Shown: piece after piece, positions 56,451 to 64,000 of the stretch
Layout: each line of letters begins with the position of its first letter
How positions within the stretch are numbered: the first letter of the stretch is position 1
Source: Distichodus sexfasciatus
Lineage: Eukaryota; Chordata; Actinopteri; Characiformes; Distichodontidae
DNA: 64,000 nt
NCBI GenBank assembly: GCA_032718565.1
Contig: JAVGVS010000496.1
Span: 1-64,000 of the forward strand
Direction: 5' to 3'
Made by a program: the position numbers and the translations under genes
The notes under the pieces: model-generated
The model's input: the letters and a program-made list of their open reading frames with translations, nothing else
What the model was told of the DNA's origin: nothing
Databases searched by the model: none

Positions 56451-58784
56451 AAACACGTATAAAAACCGTCGCGCAACACAGTCACATTTCCCAAGTCTTC
56501 TACTCGTTTATATTTTCCTTTAGCCTTTTTTCTAAGTGGAAAACTGGAACTGCAAGCACATGCATGCAACATCCCCCTTAGACCCTGTAAAACTAACACC
56601 GTTTAGAGGTAAATATCCTCGTGCATGTCCGTTCCAACTCAAAAATCAGACTTTTATTTCCGAGGTGGGACTGGAGGCTTCCTCGGGTCCAGGCCTCGAG
56701 GTTTTGCCCATCTCTTTCTCTCTCTCTCCTGTTTCTTTGTGAAAACATTCACCTCCATTCCGACTATGCTGGGACTTTTCACTAGTGACTAAACTGTGCC
56801 AAAGCCAAAATTACGCTGAAATTTACTTTGTTTTTTATTTAGAAAACCTCTAGAACAAACACCAAGGAGATTTAAGCTGCTTTATTTGTCAGATTATATT
56901 GTTGTTATGAGAGGTACACTGGTTCATTCCAAAGACTGTGAGTAAATTTTAATAAAAGCCTAAATGGTGAAAGAGAGGAGTTGAACCTTAAGTACTTAGA
57001 CTTAAAAGTCCCCCAAAATATCACTGAAAAGTTTTTTAGAAACTATGCTGAAAGTGCAGTGTGCAATATCAGAAAATGATCTTTGTCTGTGAAACTGAAG
57101 TTTGCGTTTGTTCTAGACGTCTTCTTTAATTACCATTAATTATGTGTTTGAGAAAATGTTTAGGCTGGAACCTGAGCTTATTTTTGCCCTTGTTGAGGTA
57201 TAAACCCTCAGAGGTAGTTTACTGCAAAGTACGTTGTCACATATTTGTTTTTGATTATTTTTTAGCATGCAGAGTCATAAATACAATAGAACACATTTAA
57301 ATAAATAAGTGTGACCAGCATAATTAGAGATTTAGTTTGAAAGAAATAGTGATTGCTAATATTTTAATTACTATAGGTTAAACAATTATGACATACTTGT
57401 AGTTAAAATAAAATCACTGAAAATAATTTTAAAAAATGAATAAATCCAACTCCAAATGAACGAATAAAATATTTTTAGTGGAATCAATCGATTGTTGACT
57501 CAATATGTTAGTTCACTCTTTCTCTCTCTGAATCTTTTGAGTGTTAAAATTAGCTATATTTTGCAGTCTTGAGCTCTCCCCCTCTCTCTCTTAACAGACA
57601 AAAGATTAATTTATTATTTTTTTAAGACAGAAACAGTCGTCAGCAGCAGCCCTGGAACAGAGCTGTAGTGTTTGGGCAAAGTTTAAGGCGCCTACACCTT
57701 TAACACTCGTACAGTAAATTTTGTGTGGGCCATGTGGCTCTTTCAATTATTGGACGCCTACAACTACCTTTTTGGAAGGACTCAGGCCCCTAAATTTGTT
57801 ACATATTACTCTCTAAGCTCTGTGCAATAAAAACTATTAATGCGTGTCCATAAAAAATCCCTCATTTTACAAGGCTAGACAGCTGTTTATGATCGTATAC
57901 TGCGTGTCATATTTTTTTGGAGCTTGATTTTTTTTTTTTTTTTACTTCCCCCCCCGGTTAAAGGTGTACATTCATGTGCAAACGATAATGGTCTTGCGTT
58001 AGGTTTATATGTTAATATTTTAGACCAAAACTTATTATAGCTTCCTCTAATTAATGGAAAAGAGTTGCAGGGCTGAGTAACTGCACATAGGCGTGTGTGC
58101 ATACATAAAACTTTTGTTCTTTCCGTGTCCCTATTTATTTTGGAGGGCGGCTAGCTGTGGTTGTATACGTGCAGCTCAATCGTGGTTTTCACATGGAAGT
58201 CTTGCGGTTCTGTACCATCATCTTGATTCAGTCCAGACCAGGCTTTTGGGAATACCTTCAACCCCTCCCAGCTTTGCGTTATGAACCAGAAACGTCTCGC
58301 TGCCCAACGCTTGTCCACCCACTCGTCTCAACTCTGTCGTTTCTTTGCGTTTGGTTTGAACACAGTGTATAAAATACAGGACGGCAGGAAATGTACTAGT
58401 TTTGTGAGAGCGTGAGGAGGTGGGGTCAGTCTCTAGAAGATGATTCAATAGCAGAGTAACTGTCTCTGGGGAAATGGTTTCTATATATTATTCTTTCTCT
58501 CCTTTTTTTGTTCTTTTTGGAGTGTTACATGCCTCTCAGGGAAAGAAAGGGTCTCTCTTTTTTCCCCCCCAACTCCTCTTTTAAGTGTTACATATCTGTC
58601 TCTCTCTCTCTCTTACTCTTTCTCACACATTCTTATTACTTATCTCTCCATCTTGCTGCTTCTCGCTCTCTCTCATTATTCTGTTTTTAGGGGGCCATGC
58701 AGTGGAACACTGCGTGGTACCCTGTTGTTATTGTGCCGATTTTTTCTGCCTTAAAACGCGTTGTGGAGAAAAAACCGGTAAGAC
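56451..58784. other. Intergenic DNA, nothing recognised
   Basis: Mostly AT-rich with short CT runs (for example near 56708-56728 and 58600-58625). No exon or complete mobile element was seen. Confidence 0.5.
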
Positions 58785-59360
58785 CTACAGCTTTGAAATT
58801 TCGCAGGTAGGTCCGGTACCCCACCCACTACTCAGGCAAAAAAACTGCACCAAAATAAGCTATTTTGCGGTTTTTCAAAAAATTTTGCATTTTGTCTAAT
58901 CAAATTCGAATCTTAGTTCCCATTCTCAAAAATCATATACCATCTTACTCCTTGGGTTAAGACTATTTTTTTTAGACCCCCGCATCTATTTCTGCCGTAT
59001 TAGATTTTTCGCTAATTTGCATAAAATGAAAACCCATCTTTTTCGAACTCGTCCCTGGATTTTTGCATGCAACTGGTATCATTTGAATCCCAAGACACTC
59101 TTCTTTAATTATTATCGAGCACATTTTTAATTTAGGTCTTCATTTTTCTGTAATATGCAAATAAATGTGCTCGGCTTGGCATGGGACTGCAACACCACAC
59201 ACCGAGTGTCATAGAAATCCGGCTCTGGGTGGGCTACAGCTTAGAAATTTAGAGTAGGTCTGGTGCCTCTCCACTACTCGAGCAAAAAATGCCACTCTGC
59301 TGCCAGTTGGTGACATATAATAGCTATTTTGCATTTTGCCTAATAAGTTTTGAACCGTGC
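58785..59360. repeat. Imperfect direct repeat, about 440-bp period
   Basis: CTACAGCTTTGAAATTTCGC with GGTAGGTCCGGTACC and CACTACTCAGGCAAAAAA (58785-58915) recurs as CTACAGCTTAGAAATTTAGA with GTAGGTCTGGTGCC and CACTACTCGAGCAAAAAA (59230-59355). Each is followed by TAGCTATTTTGC or a close form. The element class is unknown. Confidence 0.7.
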
Positions 59361-61401
59361 TTTTCTAGATAAAAAGGATAGAAGCGTGTGTCATATTTCC
59401 ATACGTCCTCTGTCACTTCCGATTCATCAAAAACTGATAAAGCTGCAAACTGCACGGCCCCGTAATCACTGCTTGCAGTTATATTTCTGAATGTTATATC
59501 TGTCTGCCTCACTCTGACAAACACAAATTAATTCACCTTTTGAGTGTTATGACTCTCTAACCATCTGCTGGGTTTTTTACGTGTTACATCTCTCAGAGTG
59601 TCTTTCTCCATTTTCTCCCCGTCCTTTAACCGTTTCAGTGTTATGTCTCTTTGTCCTCTCCTCATGTTTCTTCTGTGTACTACGTTTGAATCTCTCGTCA
59701 GGGCTCACTGCTGCAACAGGCCTTCATGCCAACCTTTTTCACTGTGAACTCTGGGGTAAATAGTGCGTTCCTACCATAAACAGCCTCAAAAGTCTCTGCT
59801 AATTCTTTACTCTCTCTCTAGAATGAAACGAAAAGGGGGGGAAAAGCAGCAGTCTTAACAACGTACAAAGAAAGTTCACAGCGTTCGTTACCTGTGGTGA
59901 CTATCACGCCATGTTTGGCGTTCCCTTCACTCCGGGGCTCGTTAGATTTCACAGCTCACTACCTGCCTTTCTAGCGGCTTCCGTGTTTAAAAACACACAC
60001 ACACACATTTCTCATAGTCTTCTCTACTAATTCGAATTAAAGTCCGCCTATAAGCCATACCGGCAGTGTATCCTAGAAGGGGGGCAGCATACACACGCAC
60101 AAGCGAAATAATAGTGCTCATTGTTCCCAAGTGCTCAGCCTTAACCCCCACCAAAAAAATGCGGGACTGACAGCGGCTGCGTTCCCGGATTAGAGCAGTT
60201 AAGACGTCTGATTGTTGCTGTCGGGACGCGCGCTGCCGAATATGTCCTGAAGGTGTAAAGTGATGCTGGCAAACTGGAAGGCTAATATTTTACCACATTT
60301 GCAGCTGTTCCCTGTGTTAAGCAGAGACCACCTGAGGTTGGTCTGTTTACTTTTACTGTACGTCATAAAGCTGCGCCCTGGCGCTAATCTGACCGCCTGA
60401 GGCGGAATCCTGCCTTAAGGCCGAGATCTTGGCGCCTGTATCCCAGCTGAGTGATGCCTCCCCTCCCTAAGAACAACACGGGTTCTAGAAAGATCTTTTT
60501 TTTTTTAATCTAGTTTCCACAAATTCTCTTTTCAACCACAAAGACCTTTACATAAATTATACGTTTTAATTTTTTATCTGAAATTTTTACAAAACTTTAG
60601 GTTAGCGTTTTCTTAACTCATTCACTCACTTGTCTTCGGAAATGTAAGCCTTTTAACATAAAAGTCCTCATAAAAGTTATATCTTTTTTTTTAGATTTAT
60701 TTCGAATTCGTTAAATAATCAATAAAATTAATCAATAATAAAAACAGTGTCATTTATATAATTTGAAATGGCCAGGTACTAGTTTAATGTTTAAAGACAT
60801 CTTATAGGGTTGTGATTTACGCACAATTCTAGCATATCAAGTCAGTGTAAGATAAAAGAATTTGTAAAAAAAAAAAAATAAATAAATAAATAAACTATAT
60901 ATAAATAAATATAATTTTCATTTTCAAAATATGTTTTAGCAAATTATTTCAGTATCAATCAGCATAATAAAAATAGCTATGCAAATTCGTACAGTTTCTC
61001 ACATATTTGCACTCAGAGTATTATAGTATTATTCTCTTTTTCAACAGAAAATCAACAGAAATCACCTGAATTTTAACTTTAGAATGAGTTATAATTGCTG
61101 TTTTCCACATCTTCACATTTCGCCTTCCTCTTCAACATATACCTTCTTGTTTCTTGACTTTTTATCACTGGTGTACTAGTTAGCAAGCGCAGATATTTCA
61201 ACATTTTGCTGTGGGCAATCAAACCAGTGAATTAGTGCAGTAGTGGGTTGAGAATGAATGAGACACCACATCACATTTGAATAAATTCTAACAAAGATTT
61301 TAATAAGGAAAAACTAAAGATAAGTAATTTTTCAGGAGTAGCGTGGGAAGGTTGGAGTTGCCTCTGCCCATTGCAAGAATCTGATTATAGACAATCCTTG
61401 G

Positions 61402-61433
<32 letters not shown>

Positions 61434-63599
61434 TCATTCAGTCCACGTAACCCTGGACTTAATCATTGGCTCACATATTGTGCAGCTGCTTTGTTTTAGA
61501 AAAACACAACTTCTCGTGTAATTATCTTTAGGGGGCCAGGGGAAGGGATGTTGATCAGCGCCGAGCAGAACAAATGAAAAAGCAGGTGAAAAGCATGGCG
61601 TTGCGAGCAGGCGCTTTTGTTACCCCGGCCACATAGATGCATGGATGGATGGATGGATGGATGCAGTCTTAAAGCCCGGCATAAGCTAAGCTGCATGGCC
61701 TGTCCTAATAAGAAACATTAGAACATCAAAGTTTATACAGCCTTAAACCCATCAGTCATCTTGAGTCACTATTTATGGAATTTGGCCGACATTTGATTTG
61801 TGTGGTAATAGTTTAGAAAAGAAAAGGCAGCCTGTGTTTAAGGCCATACCTATTTGAGCAACATTCCACAAAACATTCGAACAACAAAGAGAGATGCCTT
61901 TTTGGTGTTTAGACATCTGCACTTTTTTACAAATGGACAGTTTAAAAATGGTTGTATGCTATGGTTCTATTTATCATCTTTAATTTGAATAAAACCTATA
62001 AGTCTATGTAGTGACCTTTTGCTGGTAAATACCCCAAAGATAATGTTTTTAATAACTTAATGGACCCTGATTTTTGTGGTTAGATTAGAAAGTAAGATAC
62101 ACAAAAATAAGGATAAGTGAATACAGTCCTAAAACTAATGTTTATTCATATATACGAAAGGTTATTAATGTATACAGTCCTAAAACTAAAGGTTACTCAT
62201 ATACATATATGGGTCAGTGATATGACATGCGTATTTTTATGTCCGAGTTCCATTATTTCCTTTTAACACAATTTAATAAATTCATTCAAATAAATTGATC
62301 CTATAAAACCTATTTAATTTGAATAGTTTCAGTACATTCAGTTAGTATAGATTATTATATATTTTGGCATTTCAAATCCCCAAAATATCAGCTGGCACAA
62401 CCGTCTGTGCAAATGACATACTATAGAGACTATTAAAACTGTACTATAATGTTAATAAATTCACAAAAAAATACTTTGCTTTGGTATTTATGTCTGAAAC
62501 CTTTCAAATAAACCAAATTTACAAATAGCAACGGTTAAACATTTTGAATGCTGGCATACGTCATCGTGGCACAACCATAAACGTGGGCCTTTTATTAGAA
62601 AGTAAAGAAATAACTGACCGTTATGGCTGAGTGAAAATGTATGTGATCTCTCTCAAATATTGATAAAAAAATAGTTAACTCATATGTGGAGCATCTGTAA
62701 GGACTGTCACTACGTGGAACAAATTCTGTTATTTAAGATTATGTTGCAGGTAGTGTTTTAGTACAATTAAAGATATTTTTTACTTTCAAAAACTTTTTTC
62801 ATGATTGTATGATCATCCATTAAAAAAAAAGCTTTTAAATATATACCTTTTTAGAAACTTTGTCATTATTTGTGATTCTCTTGTATTTAGTCCTAATGGA
62901 TTTGTCAGATTTATGTGGTTTGGTGAGGACATTTGACTCCTAAAATGACTAGATAAATAATAATATAGAGCTGCCCTATGGCCCTTGTTTAAAGTGTGGG
63001 AAGAAAAATACTTTTGACGTCAACAAAACGGGGTTCTTTATAAACCCAAGTTCTTTAAGCTTAGACGGCTTTGCTGTAATCGCGACCTCAAAACACCAAA
63101 CATGGAAATCAATACCACTAAACACCTGGTGCAGGTGTGCTGGTAGTCAATAAAAAACAAAATAATATCTAGGGGTCCCTGCTTCAGTGAAATTTTTTAA
63201 AAGGTTATTCCACGGGCATGGCTCCAAAAACCTTCTGGCCCTTTTATTAGGAAAACAGCTTACTGAATTTAGATTTGATAGGTGCCACTAGAATCTGATC
63301 CAGGAGACAAGTCCCCTCTTCCAAGAGTACCGTATATACTGTAGCGTTCCAACTCTAAACGATGCTACGGGCCTGGGGTGATGGTTGCTGAGTGGGACCC
63401 ACTTCCATTTTCTCCAAAGAGGAGCCATCAAATGCTAAATGATCTCCTTTATGTGTGTGTCTGTGTGCTTTTGTGTGTGTGTGTGTGTTGCTTTTCTCCT
63501 GTGGTTTTGAAGATGAAGTATCAGTTATTCAAGTTTGTGTTTGTTTTTCTGTTTAGCCAGCACTTCTTGGTAAGCCAACTTTCCTCTTCCTGTTTTCCC
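59361..63599. other. Intergenic DNA, mostly AT-rich
   Basis: Includes a CA run near 59990-60006, an AAAT run near 60877-60892, a TG run at about 61403-61432, a GGAT run at about 61640-61663 and a TG run near 63473-63488. A moderately GC-rich stretch at 60150-60480 may be unique. No exon was recognised, including no Wnt-type cysteine-rich exon. Confidence 0.5.
61403..61432. repeat. (TG)n microsatellite
   Basis: Pure TG run. Confidence 0.9.
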
Positions 63600-64000
63600 T
63601 AGCAGATAGCCATCACATAAGCATCAGCATCCCGATCCGCGCGCTGCCGATCGTGCGGGGAGATCAAAAGGGGCTTCATCCGAAGCTAGCGATGGCGTTC
63701 AAACCATAATATTACTTAATTCCATCCAAAGCGTTCCGATTTAATGTGGGGAAGTCGAGCATACCTGCCGCTAGATCTTTATCGGGATTCATTGCGGCGG
63801 CGGGTTAGGGTTCGCTATATCACTTCATAGCACACGACAAGATCATGCCATGATAGAGATCAATTTCACCTCGTAGCCGGATGCTGAACAGTGGCATGAG
63901 TTTAAGCGCTTCAAAACTGACAGCTCAACAGCCGAGACAAGTTTGAAGCAAACCTAGGAAGTAGTGCTGCTGTGCGTGCTTCTTTGAGTGTACGTAGAAT
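63600..64000. other. CpG-dense terminal segment of distinct composition
   Basis: By direct count about 26 CpG dinucleotides occur in these 400 bases, several times the density of the preceding kilobases. GC is near half, and no repeat or microsatellite is present. Open frames are short (for example about 27 codons on the minus strand from about 63799 to 63715). No gene was recognised. It may be conserved regulatory DNA, the edge of a CpG island, or foreign sequence. Confidence 0.35.

Noticed and set aside
16776..64000. Exons of wnt5a, the usual vertebrate neighbour
   Set aside because: I looked for Wnt-type cysteine-rich coding segments on the minus strand and saw none; the gene may lie beyond the window.

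Overview
This window looks like a stretch of teleost fish chromosome. It has split coding exons with vertebrate splice signals, many tRNA-derived SINEs, Tc1/mariner and hAT DNA transposon remnants, LINE 3' tails and abundant CA/TG, GA and TA microsatellites. There is no bacterial-style gene packing. The species cannot be fixed from the sequence.

The only protein-coding gene I can support is the 3' end of a voltage-gated calcium channel alpha2delta-3 gene (cacna2d3) on the + strand. Three terminal exons (10647-10759, 15518-15600, 16108-16200) join in frame to encode the last ~95 residues. These comprise the SFVIQQIPSSNLFMVVVD block, a cysteine-bearing basic stretch and a hydrophobic GPI-signal-like tail ending in a stop. 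A 3' UTR and an AATAAA signal follow. The intron between the first two exons has the hallmarks of a minor-spliceosome AT-AC intron: an ATATCCTTTT donor, a TTCTTTAAC branch site and an AC 3' end 12 bases after the branch A.

Layout: 1-10646 is the preceding intron, with repeats and CpG-rich unique blocks; no further exon was recognised there. 10647-16775 is the gene end, its introns carrying several mobile elements. 16775-64000 is intergenic, dominated by repeats. In other vertebrates the neighbour beyond CACNA2D3 is WNT5A, but I see no Wnt exon here.

Notable structures: (i) an apparently perfect 3.25-kb palindrome (28903-32152); (ii) several non-autonomous DNA transposons with readable target-site duplications, including hAT-like elements with 8-bp duplications, a two-copy family with 6-bp duplications and a two-copy family with 4-bp duplications; (iii) a decayed satellite-like array from about 48.4 to 56.5 kb containing a 600-bp polypurine tract; (iv) CpG-rich non-repetitive blocks that may be conserved regulatory DNA, two of them carrying paired PBX-HOX-like TGATTTAT motifs; and (v) a compositionally distinct last 400 bases. 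Repeat boundaries without a stated duplication are approximate.
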